From Euglena gracilis (Eukaryota > Euglenida > Euglenophyceae > Euglenales): a stretch of 64,000 bases of DNA. The position numbers were made by a program, and so were the translations under genes. Positions 10,643 through 22,399 of the stretch are shown piece by piece. Position 1 is the first letter of the stretch. The number at the start of each line of letters is the position of its first letter. The notes under the pieces were generated by a model. It saw nothing but the letters and a program-made list of their open reading frames with translations, was not told where the DNA came from and made no database searches. The stretch covers positions 3,578,017-3,642,016 of the forward strand of contig CP154955.1 in NCBI GenBank assembly GCA_039621445.1, in the 5' to 3' direction.

Positions 10643-10765
10643 GCCTTGATGAGCACTTCCGGGCGACGGGTGGCGAAGGGCAGAGACACGGCACTGAGGA
10701 GGACTGCATTGACGGCACCGCCAGGGCGAATCGGTGTGTGGTTCGAACGAAGCTTTTGAAGGTGG
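10643..10765 (+). CDS. Candidate gene start, first exon (family 2), unit I
   Basis: The acceptor CACGCCAG is followed by GCCTTG and an ATG at 10649. The frame is MSTSGRRVAKGRDTALRRTA, then LTAPPGRIGVWF, to a stop near 10,760. Copies at 31,264 and 54,441 preserve the frame with silent changes at several third positions. The Arg/Lys-rich start followed by GRIG resembles a histone H2A tail only superficially, and no histone fold follows. The function is unknown. Confidence 0.4.
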
Positions 10766-11392
10766 TGGCCACCTCGCGGCCTTCTCCTTTGCCTCAGCAC
10801 TAGTGCGGTCTGAGTGCCAACCCATCTTTTGACAAAGTTCATCTTTCCAGAAGGCATATTTTTTTCGAGGTTTTCATGGTGAGATTTCGTTTTCTGCCAA
10901 AATGCTTTGCAGTTTGACCAGTTGACTCTGTCTCAATTTTATTTGATTTTGCACAATTTTTCGATTGAATGGAATCGAAGTGCCATTTTATTTCTTTTTG
11001 GTTGTTTTTTTTTCTTGATCAGCCCATCCACCCATTTCATCCCACATGTAATACCTACCACCACCTACCCGCCCTCACCCACCTTTCCACCGACCAGGTT
11101 CTTACAATCCCCGACCAGAGTGCACTCATACGCGCCCCCCAACCAACAACCCCGACCAAGTGGTTACACAACTCAGTACAAATAAAACAAGTCACGCAAC
11201 TGCTTACAAAACACCCTCAATTTTCAAACAAACCCCGACCAGGGGGGGTGGCCGTACACACCTCCCTCACCTCTGACCTGCAACCCCTGACTGTGAGGGT
11301 GGTCGGTATATAAGGTTGTCGGTGGGGCAGGGGAGAACGGGAATCGGCCAAACAGCCAGGGTGGTGGGTGGAGGGGGGATCGACCCCCCCAA

Positions 11393-11421
11393 GTGGCCAA
11401 AAGTGGCCAAAAGTGGCCAAA
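11393..11421. repeat. 10-bp tandem repeat AAGTGGCCAA
   Basis: Three direct copies. It is the same sequence class as 57,838-57,900. Confidence 0.8.
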
Positions 11422-11540
11422 GTTGTACAAGTGGATAAATAACCAAAAGTGCACGTGGTTGCAGATGCTGTTTTGGATGCTCTGGATGCAGGTATCTGAG
11501 TGGATGCAGGTGCAGGAGGTGCACCTCTAAGGGCTTCAAA

Positions 11541-11583
11541 GGCGATGCTGAACGATGCTGGGCGATGCTGGGCGATGCTGGGC
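11541..11583. repeat. 10-bp tandem repeat GCGATGCTGG with conserved right motif
   Basis: Four copies are followed by GGGCCCAAGGGCATGGCTGA and then CCAGAGGTGCTTGG. The same terminal motif follows other 10-bp arrays of different sequence (see 12,226, 52,361 and 62,397). Confidence 0.8.
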
Positions 11584-11629
11584 CCAAGGGCATGGCTGAC
11601 CAGAGGTGCTTGGTCAACAGTGATGTTGT

Positions 11630-11960
11630 TTTAGTTAGTTTTTTTTTGTTGCAAATTTATCGAAAAGTTTGCAACGCATTTCTTGCTCACAATTTTGGAG
11701 AAAGCTGCATCATACCTGAACAATCAATTCAGTTGATGCTCATTCATGGAACAAACCTACACTCTGTTCCACGTGGCATCGTCCCACAGGGTTTTCCGTT
11801 CTGCCATTTGGTTTTTGCGGCAGCCGTAACTTCGGCTGTGCACAGAAAAGTTGACAGCCTCAGAAAAAAAAATTCTTCAGAAACACCTTTTTGCGAAATC
11901 CTACAAAATGGTGTTTATTCCACAAAACACAAAAAACCGGGGTGCTTTTTTGGTAGCACA
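11630..11960 (+). pseudogene. Possible non-LTR reverse transcriptase fragment
   Basis: The open frame contains SIQLMLIHGTNLHSVPRGIV, then PQGFPFCHLVFAAAV. The block RGIVPQGFPFCHLVF resembles the RT motif in which G-x-x-Q-G-x-P-L precedes a hydrophobic stretch. No YxDD box is seen nearby and only one motif is present, so this is a weak call. It has no copy in unit II. Confidence 0.25.
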
Positions 11961-12225
11961 AATAAGTACTTTTAATATTTGTCCAACGTTTTTCTTCCTG
12001 AAAAAATTTCCCTGCCATACATTCTCACTGTTCAGAATTCCTCTGTGGGCATGAATTAAGATTTGTTGAGTTTTCCATGGTTTTGATCCAGTGTTCATGA
12101 ATTTTGCATGCTTTTTGGATGCACATTTCTTATTACTGAATAAGAGAAGGTTTGCACACGTTATGATACAGTTTTCGGAACAAAATGACGCAAAGTTATG
12201 ATTTTCAGAACCCCCACCTATACCT

Positions 12226-12293
12226 TAAAATGGCCTAACATGGCCTAAAATGGCCTTAAATGGCCTAAAATGGCCTAAAATGGCCTAAAATGG
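12226..12293. repeat. 10-bp tandem repeat TGGCCTAAAA
   Basis: Six to seven copies, then GGGGAAATTTTTGGGCTTGA and CTATAGTTGCTTGCCCCCGG. An almost identical array with the same right-hand motif is at 52,361-52,460. Confidence 0.85.
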
Positions 12294-12294
12294 G

Positions 12295-13500
12295 GAAATT
12301 TTTGGGCTTGACTATAGTTGCTTGCCCCCGGGGTATCCACGTGGCGTCCGCTGAGTGGGCAGCCTGGCGGAGCTGGGCTGGACTGAAAACCGTTTGGCGC
12401 GAAGCGCATTTTTTTTTTTTGGAATGGCTAAGAATGGCATCTTCACGGTTTTGGGGGCAAAACGTTGGCCCAAAATCGCAACTTAGTCAGAATTGGGCCT
12501 TGTTTGCAAATGTTTGGGTTTTAGCCATGCAATCACTTAGTCACTGGCCCACCCCCTGGGCCGGGGGTGGGGGCTGACTGTTTTTTTTTTTGGTGTTCCT
12601 GACCGTTTTTTTTTTTTTTTTCCATACCCCCTCCCCCCCGGGGTGGGTCATTAAAGAAACACCAAATTTTTCTCACGTTTGGTGTCGATTTCCCTGTGTA
12701 TCCCAGAGTGGCCGAACTCTCCGGGGGGGGGGGGGAGGGTAGTGACTGACTGGTTTCCCCCCAACAGCGACTGATTGGTTTTGAGAAGAGTGGAAGTGAC
12801 CCCCCCCACCCTGGGTCGGTAAAAATTGTAACCCCCCCCCCCCGATACAAACACACTAATCTAATACACGGTGCGCTTTTAGCAGGCCGCCGCCTCCGGC
12901 GGCGGGGGGGGTGGGGTGCACTTCTATTTGGACACTTCCTGCGCGACTTTTGTTCATTCTCTTTAGAAATCCCATCAAATGGGGGTGGTGCTCTTGTCGC
13001 AGAACGCCGCCTTCAGCGGCAGGGGTTCGCTTTCATTTAGATCCTGCAGGTGTAGCATTAGGTGTGGTTTATGGTTCCTGCCAGGTCCAGCTGGCAGCTG
13101 GACCTGGCTGCACCCCCTCCCGCCAGAGTGTAATGCAAGGAAGGTGTACAGGGTAAAGCGCAGGAAATAAAAAAAATACGTTTTTTTGGGGGTGGGGCCC
13201 CGATGTCCCCCTGGGTCGGTCTGGACCCCCTCTGCAGGAGGGGGGGGGGGTCAGGCCCCCTGTGGTCAAGAGGGGGACACCCCTCTCTATATTTTGCACC
13301 GAACATTTTCTGGCATTCTTGACAAATTTTTGCCCAAAAAGTGCCCAGAATTGTATCCCTCCACACCCCCCTCCTGGGCCGGATGAGACCGACCCCACCA
13401 ACCTTTTTTGTTTTGAACCCTGCTCCCCCAGGACCCCCAGAGGGGGTCCAGCCTTCCAGCTATCACTCTTTTCCCAGCCTATTTCCCCTTCATATACAAC
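12295..13500. repeat. Nested poly-C/G elements and hairpins, no gene
   Basis: This interval contains GGCGCGAAGCGC (12,397) and palindromic GCCGCCTCCGGCGGC (near 12,890). It also has an inverted repeat CCAGGTCCAGCTGGCAGCTG around 13,080-13,105, and element right ends ending GAACCCTG (13,415). Similar material fills 33,500-34,900. Overlapping frames of 60-150 codons reflect homopolymers. Confidence 0.55.
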
Positions 13501-13505
13501 GACTG

Positions 13506-13622
13506 AGTGTAACATTGTGTCGATCACCATCGCTCATTTTCCCTCCTGCGACTCACTCAATACATCCCGACGTGGTGGAACACCTTGAGTGGGCCATGAT
13601 TGCCGCGATATACCAGAAATGA
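13506..13622 (+). CDS. Candidate exon 5-prime of mTERF copy I
   Basis: The frame VTLCRSPSLIFPPATHSIHP, then DVVEHLEWAMIAAIYQK, is conserved in unit II (35,178-35,294) with several silent changes. A frameshifted relic is at 4,545. The exon ends in a TACCAG motif that fits a nonconventional donor in this copy but is TACCGG in unit II. It lies about 75 bp before the first certain mTERF exon and may be an earlier exon of the same gene. No motif assigns it independently. Confidence 0.4.
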   Translation, partial: SVTLCRSPSLIFPPATHSIHPDVVEHLEWAMIAAIYQK

Positions 13623-13695
13623 CGTCCCCGCCACTGTTCTGCCTTCCCCCCTTGCTTTTAAGATTGAGCACTAATTCTGGCTGATTGAGCAAAAA

Positions 13696-15071
13696 ATGGG
13701 CTTCACTTTGCCATGTGCACAATCACTGCCTAAACTCATCCGATATGGCTTGGATGTGCGGAGCATCAGTCTGCGATTCCCACCTCTCAAGAAGTACAGC
13801 CTGGAGAAGGTGAATCAAATGACATCGTTCTTGGAGGACGAACTGAGAGTTGACGTGCGGCGCGTGGTGACCAGCAGGCCAAACATCCTTGGGGCCAGCC
13901 CCGCTGCCATTGCACAGCGGGTGAATTTCTTACAGACTCGCAAAGTTGACGTGGTCGCGGTGACAAACGCTTTCCCAACCGTTCTTATGTATTCCGTTGC
14001 GGCTCTTCAACGGAGGTTTGGTGCCATTGACTCTCTGGGGATCAGGCTTCTTTTATGGAAGGTCCCTCCCTCCCTGTTGCGGTGGAGTGCTATGCACAAG
14101 CAGGGGCTTACAACCTCCCCAAGGGGGGTCGGGTTTTGGGGTGTTGGGAGCCCAAAAGTGATCATTTTGGAGGAATTTTGCCCAGGTCGAAAAGCACCTG
14201 TTTTGAGCTGCACCGGATGCACCACCCCAGAACCTTTTTTAAAAGGAACCTGCTGGAGATAGACGCTGCGCAGGCAATTATTCAGGAGCCAATGATCTTG
14301 CGCATTGGAACGAGAAAGGTTGCTGCTGTCGCAACCAACCAATCTCACAGGCCTCGTCTAAATGACGCCCTGTATTATCAAAACACCCAATGAATTTCAC
14401 AAGCATGCTATTCGGTTTCATTTCAATATGCAAAAAAATCCAGAGCACATGCCTGTTCGATTTGCTTTTTCTGCCAGGTTGCTGAGTTGTAAGGTTGGAA
14501 TCCTTCAGAATGCTTTTAATTTGCACCTTGGGTGAACTTCAATGGATCCTCCTCACGCGATCTCCGTCTCTGTGGAACCCCGGAGCTTTGTGCAGATTGA
14601 TGCTTGGAGTGTTTTCAGCGTTAACAAGATTATGCCAAGAAAAATGTTTAAAACCACAACGTCTGTTGCATTTTAAGATCAAAGTTTCTAGGAGTTGAGT
14701 TGAGCGCACCGACTGATTTTTCGAACAGTGGTGACGGTCGGAGCCGCCCCCCCCCCCACCGCATTGAGAATATGCATTGTTGTTTTCCACTCATTTTTTT
14801 TTCAACACAAAACAGATTTTATTTGAAAAACGGTGTTCAATAACCCCTGCCCTTGATGGCTACCTTTCCTGGATGTCAAGTAAAAATCGTTGCTGAGGTG
14901 GCATGTGGCGATTTTGCGTTGTTGAATAGGTCTGATGGCATCGCCGTTTCCGCAGACAGATAGAGCCCCAGGATCCATGCTTTTGGCGCAGGAGCAGTTC
15001 TTGCATTCTTTTGGCCTGGATTCCTCTGAGGTGTTCTCCAAATTGCCCCATCTAGGAGGGTTGATTATTCC
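13696..15071 (+). CDS. mTERF-like protein, 5-prime exons (copy I)
   Basis: Three exons give a chain of mTERF repeats. Exon a (13,696-14,039) includes LPKLIRYGLDVRSISLRFPP, SLEKVNQMTSFLEDE and FLQTRKVDVVAVTNAFPTVL. A nonconventional intron (14,040-14,257) then joins SLG to IDAAQAIIQEPMILRIG (exon b, 14,258-14,318). A GT-AG intron (14,319-14,991) joins TRK to EQFLHSFGLDSSEVFSKLP (exon c, 14,992 to about 15,071). Each junction completes a Pro-Leu-type mTERF motif. The true start is uncertain: the ATG at 13,696 is GTG in copy II. The gene probably continues in the exons at 19.4-20.8 kb. The predicted role is organellar nucleic-acid binding. Confidence 0.75.
14040..14257 (+). mobile_element. Nonconventional intron derived from a CAGG element (mTERF copy I)
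   Basis: The element body is 14,043-14,252, with left end CAGGCTTCTTTTATGGAAGG and right end TTTTTTAAAAGGAACCTG, an imperfect inverted repeat. The flanking 8-mers CTGGGGAT and CTGGAGAT match at seven of eight positions. Cutting three bases before CAG and five after CTG removes one target copy and gives SLG-IDAAQ. The unit-II version is 35,723-36,173. Confidence 0.8.
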
Positions 15072-15243
15072 CTGCATAATGGCAACCTGATTTCAATTGG
15101 ACTTGGGTGTCTCTCGCCCTGTCCTTCACCTGTTTGCATTACACAATTTGGACTCCCCCCTTGACCAAGGTCAATCAAAGAATCAAAGGGCGATCTTTAG
15201 TGGGGGGTTTCCCCCCGCTCCCCCTTGACTGCACCGGGCGGGG

Positions 15244-15537
15244 CAGGCCGTATTTTAGTCGGGTGCCGACCCCACCCCGGGGGGGGGGTGCCTGCCTTGG
15301 CAGGCACTCCAAATCCGACCCCCCGGGGGGGGGGTAGGGCACACGTTCAAAAGTGCCCTAGCACAACGCCGGTGCCGAAGGCGCCAGGGAGCCAAAAATG
15401 GCCCATATGGAAAGGAATGTGCCTGGGCACAGGCCGAAATCCGACTCCCCCGGGGGAGGGTAGTGCCTGCCTGGGCAGGCACTCACAGGCACTCCGGACC
15501 CCCCCTCTCCCCCCCGGGGTTGGTAAAAAACAGCCTG
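15244..15537. mobile_element. Non-autonomous CAGG element (F2)
   Basis: The left end CAGGCCGTATTTTAGTCGGG and right end GGTAAAAAACAGCCTG match F1 at 1,695. The flanks GGGCGGGG and GGGGGGAG agree at six of eight positions, but G-richness makes this weak. Internal tracts and a GGTGCCGAAGGCGCC hairpin are present. Confidence 0.65.
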
Positions 15538-17380
15538 GGGGGGAGGGTCCAGATATTTTTCTTTTAGGTTTGGTGACCCAGGAGAGGAAAAGGGAAAGGG
15601 CGGTGGTTGGCTGGGTCCTGGCCGAGCCCCCGCTTGGGGGTGGGGGTCGGGGCGAGTGGGTACCCCGCCGCCTCCCAACAAAAAGAAAACAGGGTGGGGT
15701 TTTCCTCTATTTTTGGCGCGAAGCGCCGATTTTCTTTGGACCCCAAGATTGACCTTCCAAAAAGTCGGTCCCCCTGAGCTCCCTCCCCCCCATGGGGGGC
15801 CTCCCCAGGGCGGTACGGGAATCCCCCACCCTGTGGGTGGTGGGTGGGGGTCGACACCCCCCACCCCCATCCTGGTGGATGGGGTGGGTCCTGTCCACCA
15901 TTTCCGGGGGCGCCGATTTTTAGGTCAAAAATTTCCTTCGAGCGGGTGCCATGAGTGGGGGGATAAACAAGAATTTCTTTAAAATCAACCAGAGTTCGCA
16001 CAATGAGTTTTTGAAACGTTGCACTTGTGGTATGGGATTGTGTCCTCCGCCTCTCAGGAGTGAAACAACACATTCCTGGGGACCATGGGGGCCGCATCAA
16101 GACGTACCACAAACTCATGTGCTCGATTCACTGTGAGCAAAAACCCAAGGTTTTTGCATGTGGGGATGAGATGGGAGTGAGGATGGAAGATGTACCCATT
16201 TGCCTTGGGCAGATTTTGGCAAACTCCGTTTTTTTTTTTGACAAAGTTTCAGGTGTTGATGCACAGGACACAGGGGGAACATCCAAACCCCATTCCCTCC
16301 GAAAAAATTTTCTGAAAATATTTCACATTTTCTGGATTGGGAATTTTTTGTGGAGCTCAACATGCGGTGGAGGCATCGTGGTGTGGGGGAGTGTGGAGGA
16401 CAAGGTTAATCAGTCCAGTTTATCTCTTCTTTTTCTCCGTAGAGAGACGGGATGTCCCGGGTCTTCTTGGAAGGTGGCAAGGTTGTGTGCAATGCAAATG
16501 TGGATTAAAATTTTTTCATCTTAAGTCTTACATGTAAAACGTTGTGTTTGATGCCATATTCTGGATACCGAAATCTTGGGGGTCCCTGGCATGTTGTGGA
16601 GTGAGGAGGTAGGCCATGCTTATGCGGGGAACACAAACAATTTTTGTTGTTTTTTTGTGGGGAAAGTTGATCAAGTAGTGGTTTAATTGAAATTAATTCA
16701 GGAAAAGCCACAGTTAAACAAAAATTGGTTAATCGCCCAGTTATTTGCCCAACCGTGGGGAGAAGGAGGCGAAACGTCGCAGAAACGTCGCAAAAGTGTG
16801 AAGTCACGGGGTGGACCCTCAAGACCCCCTGGACCCTCAAAAAAAAAACCACTGTGAGGGTCTGGTCCATGCCTCTGCACAGCCTCACCCCCTGGGGGGT
16901 GGATGGGTGGGTGATTTTGCAGAATTGGTGGGTGGGTTTGAGCTGCTAGATTTCCTCGCCCCCCGTGGGGGGGGGGAGGGGGGTGTGCCACGGGCCAGCA
17001 AAACTTGGCCGACGTCCAAGTTGGCTGGATAATTTATGAGGTTTCTTTCGCTGATTCTGGGTGGTTTTGGAATGGGTAAGTCGGTGCGGGAGGGTTGTGG
17101 GCGGGTGTTTTCAAAAAGAAGTGGGTGGGTGGATTTTTGGGCCAGGAAAAGTTCCCACCCCCCTCCCCCCGGGGGGCACTAATTAAACCCATGGCCTCGA
17201 CCCCACCTTCCTTATCTAGAACCCTGGCCTTGATTCACCTCATTCTTCCCTGCGCCCCTCGTTTTTGGATGTCTCCCTCCCTGGGCAGTGGCACTGGGCC
17301 AAACGTTGATGTAACTCCAATGGGTTTCCAATGGGGGGGTTTCGAGAGTGGGTTGTGGGTTTGTCCCTCAACCCACTGTT
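15538..17380. other. Element debris and an isolated 165-codon frame of unknown status
   Basis: Poly-C/G material with a GGCGCGAAGCGCC hairpin (15,715-15,727) is followed by a plus-strand open frame at 16,027-16,524. That frame is normal in composition, for example GGRIKTYHKLMCSIHCEQKP, but has no domain I recognise and no second copy. The region is probably intronic to the mTERF gene. The 16,530-17,380 part again holds GC tracts. Confidence 0.35.
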
Positions 17381-17382
17381 TT

Positions 17383-17935
17383 GCAATGTTTGCAATGTCA
17401 TTAATGTAATTGTATTGTAATGCAATGCAATAAGATTTTTTGTTATGTTATGCAATGAAATGTAATGTAATCCAATGTAATGTGATGCGATGTGATGTAA
17501 TGCAAAGTTATTGTGACGTAATGGAATGGAATGGAATGGAATGCAATGTAATGTAATGCCATGCAATGCCATGCCATGCCATGCCGCACAATGCATAATA
17601 TGCAATGTAATGTCAGGCAGTGTTATGCAATGTGATGTAAATGTGGTGTAGTGTAATGTAATCCAATAATACAATGCAATGCAATGCAGTGTAATGTAAT
17701 GTGTGTGTGTGTGCACACATTCCATTTCATTCCATTCCATTCCATTCCGTTATTTCACATTAAATTCCGTTAAGTTACGTCACGTTACATTGCATTTGCA
17801 TTGCATTATATTACGTTACGTTTACATTGCAGTGCATTACATCACATCACATTGCATCACATTTTTCCATTGCATTTGCATTGCATTGTAATGCATTGCA
17901 TCGCATTGTATTGCATTACATCACATGGCAGCCTT
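17383..17935. repeat. Degenerate pentamer array forming a large imperfect inverted repeat
   Basis: The left half is built from AATGY/ATGCA-type pentamers. At about 17,700-17,715 the sequence passes through TGTGTGTGTG-CACACA, and the right half is built from the complementary TTCCA/TGCAT pentamers. The paralogous place in unit II (38,530-38,790) has the same organisation. Confidence 0.8.
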
Positions 17936-18149
17936 CAACTACAGCCCAGTAACCCCTCCTCTTGATATATAAACCCCCCGGGGTTTGTAATCTGGTTTGG
18001 CTCAGCCGAAGGGGAGGGGGTATTATTGTGGGTAGTTTATACATCATGGAATTGTTGAGTTTGTGCCATGTTTATGTATGAATAAGCATATACACATGCA
18101 TATGCATGTGCATATAAACATACATATATTATTTATTTTCCCCCCGAAA

Positions 18150-18510
18150 AACTGTCCTCCCTGGGAAAACATCCCCAAATTCCGACCGCCCTCACAGGGA
18201 CCTATCTCCTACCCTTGTACCTGCTAACCTGTCTCCTGAGAAAACGTGGAATATTTTCGAATTTTTTGTTTTCAAAAAAATGTAATTTTCAGGTTTAAAC
18301 ACTTCCGAACACTTTTTTCCAGGCTTCTGGCAAAAAGTGTTGTGAAAAAAAACGTCTTTCCATTTTTTTTTGTCACCGGCGGTCAAAAACGACAATTTTT
18401 GTCTTTTGACCCTGACCCGCCTGGGAAACTGTCTTCTACCCTCTGTACCCGCTGATTTGCCTTTACAGGGATCTGTCTCGTACCTCTGTACTCGTTAACT
18501 TGTCTGGAGG
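18150..18510. repeat. Diverged CTGTC-spaced repeats around AT-rich core
   Basis: Two blocks (18,150-18,240 and 18,410-18,510) contain CTGTC spaced by about 20 bases with TACC/CTGTACC words, related to 5,918-6,032. No gene is visible. Confidence 0.5.
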
Positions 18511-18528
18511 CAGTTTGCATGGGGGGTA

Positions 18529-19352
<824 letters not shown>

Positions 19353-19389
19353 ACTCACTTTTTGTTTTCGTTTTATGTGTTTGATTCAA

Positions 19390-20792
19390 AAAATTTTGTT
19401 GCTACGCAATGATAAGAAGCCCATTAGGGCAGTTTCTTGTGAAATGATTTCCGTTCTGCCCTCCTTGATTCAGTTGCGGTTCATACCAGTTGAAAATATG
19501 CAGGCTGTGGCAGATTATTTGCAGAAAGAAGGTGTCGATGTGAAACAAGTCTTGAAGTATGATCAAACAACCTGGTTTGGCGTTTGAACGTTTTCAGTTT
19601 CAGTGAAACATTCTACATTATTGGGGATATTTCCCTGGGGTTACTTGGTTACTTTATCGCTTTACCACTTTACCAATTTATCACCAAATGCAAACAATCC
19701 TGTTTATGCATCTGTGAACAATTTGGCAGATCCATTTGAGGTTGTTTGTAATCAAGCCCCAATTTCTTTATTACCGGATTCACGGGCTGCAAGAAAAGGT
19801 TTCTTTTCTGAGGGACAGTGGTTTGGATGCCGTGAAGCACATCAATCGCCATCCGCACCTGCTGCATTACAGCTTAACACGCAAATTTGAGTACATTTTG
19901 TTCCAACGTTTTTGTTCTTCACTTTTTCTTGCTCTTTGTTTTCTGCATTCAGGTGTATAACTTTTCCAGCCATCCGTGAACAAATTTTTATGCTCGCCCC
20001 AATTTGTGTTTTCCCCTAGCTGGTCTTTACATGACACTCAAGCATTGCATTCAAATGGAATGTTAAACTCATTTATTTGCACAGAACAAATGCAAAACAT
20101 ATATAGTTTGTGTGCAAATGTGTCGAAAGTGAAATTAATGCATCAAGCAGTGTATTTCAATGGCATTCATAGGAAAATTAGGTTGCCCACAAACAACTCT
20201 ATTGGTGGCGATGTCTGTGCTGGTTAACCTAAAAGGTCCCATGAAAGTGTTTGCTGATTCCAAGTTGTTGAAAATTGGTTGCCCTTGATTTTGATTTGAA
20301 AAAAACATGTATTGGAGTCAAGTTCCCCAGATTTTTCGAAAGTTGAGATCTTTATTGTTGTTCCGAAAGTTGGGGTCATTGCTATTTTTCCGCATTATTT
20401 TTACCCAGTTGTCACTGTTGCTTTCCGTTCTGATTGCCAATTGTGTTCGATTTTGCGCAACCAACCGTAAGCTGCAGCCGATGTTGGATTTCGTGCTAAC
20501 TGATATGGGGCGCTCCCGGCGCGACGTTGACATGTGTCCTAAACTTTGGTGGTACAGTTTGGAGCATCGAATCCGGCCAGCCTTTGACCTTTTTCATGGA
20601 CTTTTCAGGAGTCCCTTTGTTGGGGGCTGGCAGTGACCACGCTTCTTTTATTTGAAGTCGCTTGGGAAAGAAGGTTGCAGCCTGAGTAAGATGCTCCTCT
20701 GTGGGGACCAGAAGTTCGCGGAGTTGGTGGCCGGTCACAATACGGTGCATTTTCAGACGTGGAAGGCTGAGCATTTCCCGCCGACGTTGTAG
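19390..20792 (+). CDS. mTERF-like protein, 3-prime exons (copy I)
   Basis: The segments in order are as follows. 19,390-19,587 includes [20 protein letters not shown], then [15 protein letters not shown]. About 19,790-19,897 includes [20 protein letters not shown], then PHLLHYSL. About 20,430-20,574 includes [16 protein letters not shown] and [12 protein letters not shown]. 20,635-20,792 is the C-terminal exon ending in a TAG. The last junction is a 60-base nonconventional intron that gives HRIRPRFFYLK exactly as mTERF proteins require. Other splice sites are not fixed. The same set is at 39,268-40,725. It probably completes the gene begun at 13.7 kb, across an intron of over 4 kb. Confidence 0.7.
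20575..20634 (+). other. 60-bp nonconventional intron in mTERF copy I
   Basis: It starts GGC-CAG and ends CTG-GCAGT. GGCCAGCC at the 5-prime end can pair with GGCTGGC near the 3-prime end. No GT-AG pair gives the right frame, whereas this cut yields ATC-CGA-CCA-CGC (Ile-Arg-Pro-Arg). The copy II intron (40,493-40,567) differs in sequence and length but keeps CAG, CTG and the frame. Confidence 0.8.
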
Positions 20793-21512
20793 CGTTGCAG
20801 ATTGGATTGACTCGTGTTCATAGATGCATTGCAGCCGGCCTTGCCATGTTTGTCTTTGTTTTCTCTTCAGCTTGGAAGTTGAACGTACTGAAATTTGAGT
20901 TGATCTGGGTTTTCAACCGGATCTTGGTATCATTTGAATAGGGTTTTTGGCTGGTTTTCACAATCTCTTTGTACCATCCAAGGTTTCATTTCTTTTCTGG
21001 GGACTGTTATTTTTCATTTTATTTTTATTTCTTTATTTTTTATTTTTTGGCAAAATTTCTAGGCAAACGCTTCCATGGTAATGGCAATTCGGTGTTGCAA
21101 TTTAAACCCAACGAAATTGGGCAGGGTCCCCTGCTGAACAGTAATTCCAGAACCCCATGAGTGTTGCTTCCCACCCACCACCTTCCTGTTTTTTTTTTCC
21201 CGGGCCGTCCATATTCAAGTCAAAGTCTTCCTTGCCCCCCCAACCGCCGAAGAAATTTTCGATTCCAAAGTGCCACGGTAGGCTGGGTAGACCCCCCCCC
21301 CCGGACCAAGCTTTCCTGTATAACTCTGTGGGTCAACCATACCAAGATGTGTCCGACCCCCCCCCGACCGAGGAGGTGACCACCTCCACGTACGCAGACA
21401 AAAAGGGCCAGAGGCGAAAAACAGCGCCAGGTCAGAAGAAGGGATAAAAGGCACCAAAGAAACAGCCACAGTGCACACAGAGGGGGTAACTGACTGGTAT
21501 TTTTAAAGTGAT

Positions 21513-21775
21513 TACCCCCCCCCCCCCTAGTCGTACGACCACCCCTCATTTACGACCACCCCCCGGTCACAGGTTGCAGGTCATGGGGGTGTTATGACCC
21601 CCCCCCCCGGTCACAGGTTGCAGGTTGCGAAAAATTTAACACCACCTTACCTATGACCACCCCCTCATTTACGACCACCCCCCGGTCACAGGTTGCAGGT
21701 TATGGGGGTGTTACGACCCCCCCCCCCGGTCACAGGTTGCAGGAACCCGGTCGTACGACTAGGGGGGGGGGTAAC
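21513..21775. mobile_element. Element with TIR CTAGTCGTACGACC
   Basis: A perfect 14-bp inverted repeat (21,527-21,540 and 21,749-21,762) extends outward through poly-C/poly-G to TTAC/GTAA. Inside are two tandem copies of a unit with CCCCGGTCACAGGTTGCAGG. It is a different terminal family from the CAGG elements. Confidence 0.7.
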
Positions 21776-22206
21776 TGGTTTTTGTCTTCAGACTCCTTGG
21801 GTGGGTGGGGTTGCCCCCCCCCCACCCCCCATGTGGTTGCAGCAGGATTGGCCAATAGTGGTCACCAAGAGCCGAAGATGTCAGATTTTTTTTGAGGGGG
21901 GCTTGGCCGAGTGGCCAAAGTTCCCGACGCCTTTGGGGGGTGGGAAGTGGGTGACTGGTTTTTGAAATGTAACTGGCTGGTTTTCTGAAAGTGGAAAGTG
22001 ACCCCCTCCCCCCAGGGGTCGTAAAGCAATGGTTTGGTCCCCACCTGCATAGGTGTGGGGCCACCCCTTTCCAAGGACCTCCCTCTCTTAAACAAAGTAT
22101 TTTTTTTTAAGAATGTCAATTTTTGCCCAATGGGGTTTGGTTGGAGTCACCAAATGCCAGCCCCCAGAATGCTCCCGAGGTGTGGTTCCCTTCCCCTTTC
22201 CATCAG

Positions 22207-22322
22207 GTTTGCACAATGAGCACTGCTCTCGTCCATGCTTTGGAAGCTTTTATGGAGTCCCCCCAGGCCCCCCAGCCGGGCTTCGAATGGAGAGTATGCT
22301 GCCAATCCAACTTTTTCTGAGT
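22207..22322 (+). CDS. Trans-splice-type gene start (family 1), unit II
   Basis: CCCCTTTCCATCAG, then GTTTGCACA, then an ATG at 22216. The frame is MSTALVHALEAFMESPQ, continuing to a stop near 22,320 if unspliced. A CAGG motif directly after the ESP codons is a candidate nonconventional donor. Confidence 0.45.
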
Positions 22323-22399
22323 GAGTTTGAGGCTGGGGTGGCCATTTGCCATTTCTCACAGTCCTCTCCAGCGCTTACCTCCCCTGCCTAAGCCACCCC

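Noticed and set aside
10649-10760. Histone H2A N-terminal exon
   Set aside because: Only SGR, Lys-rich and GRIG-like similarity; no histone-fold exon was found in any of the four copies.
11630-11960. An active retrotransposon
   Set aside because: Only one RT-like block is visible, with no YxDD motif, endonuclease or second copy.
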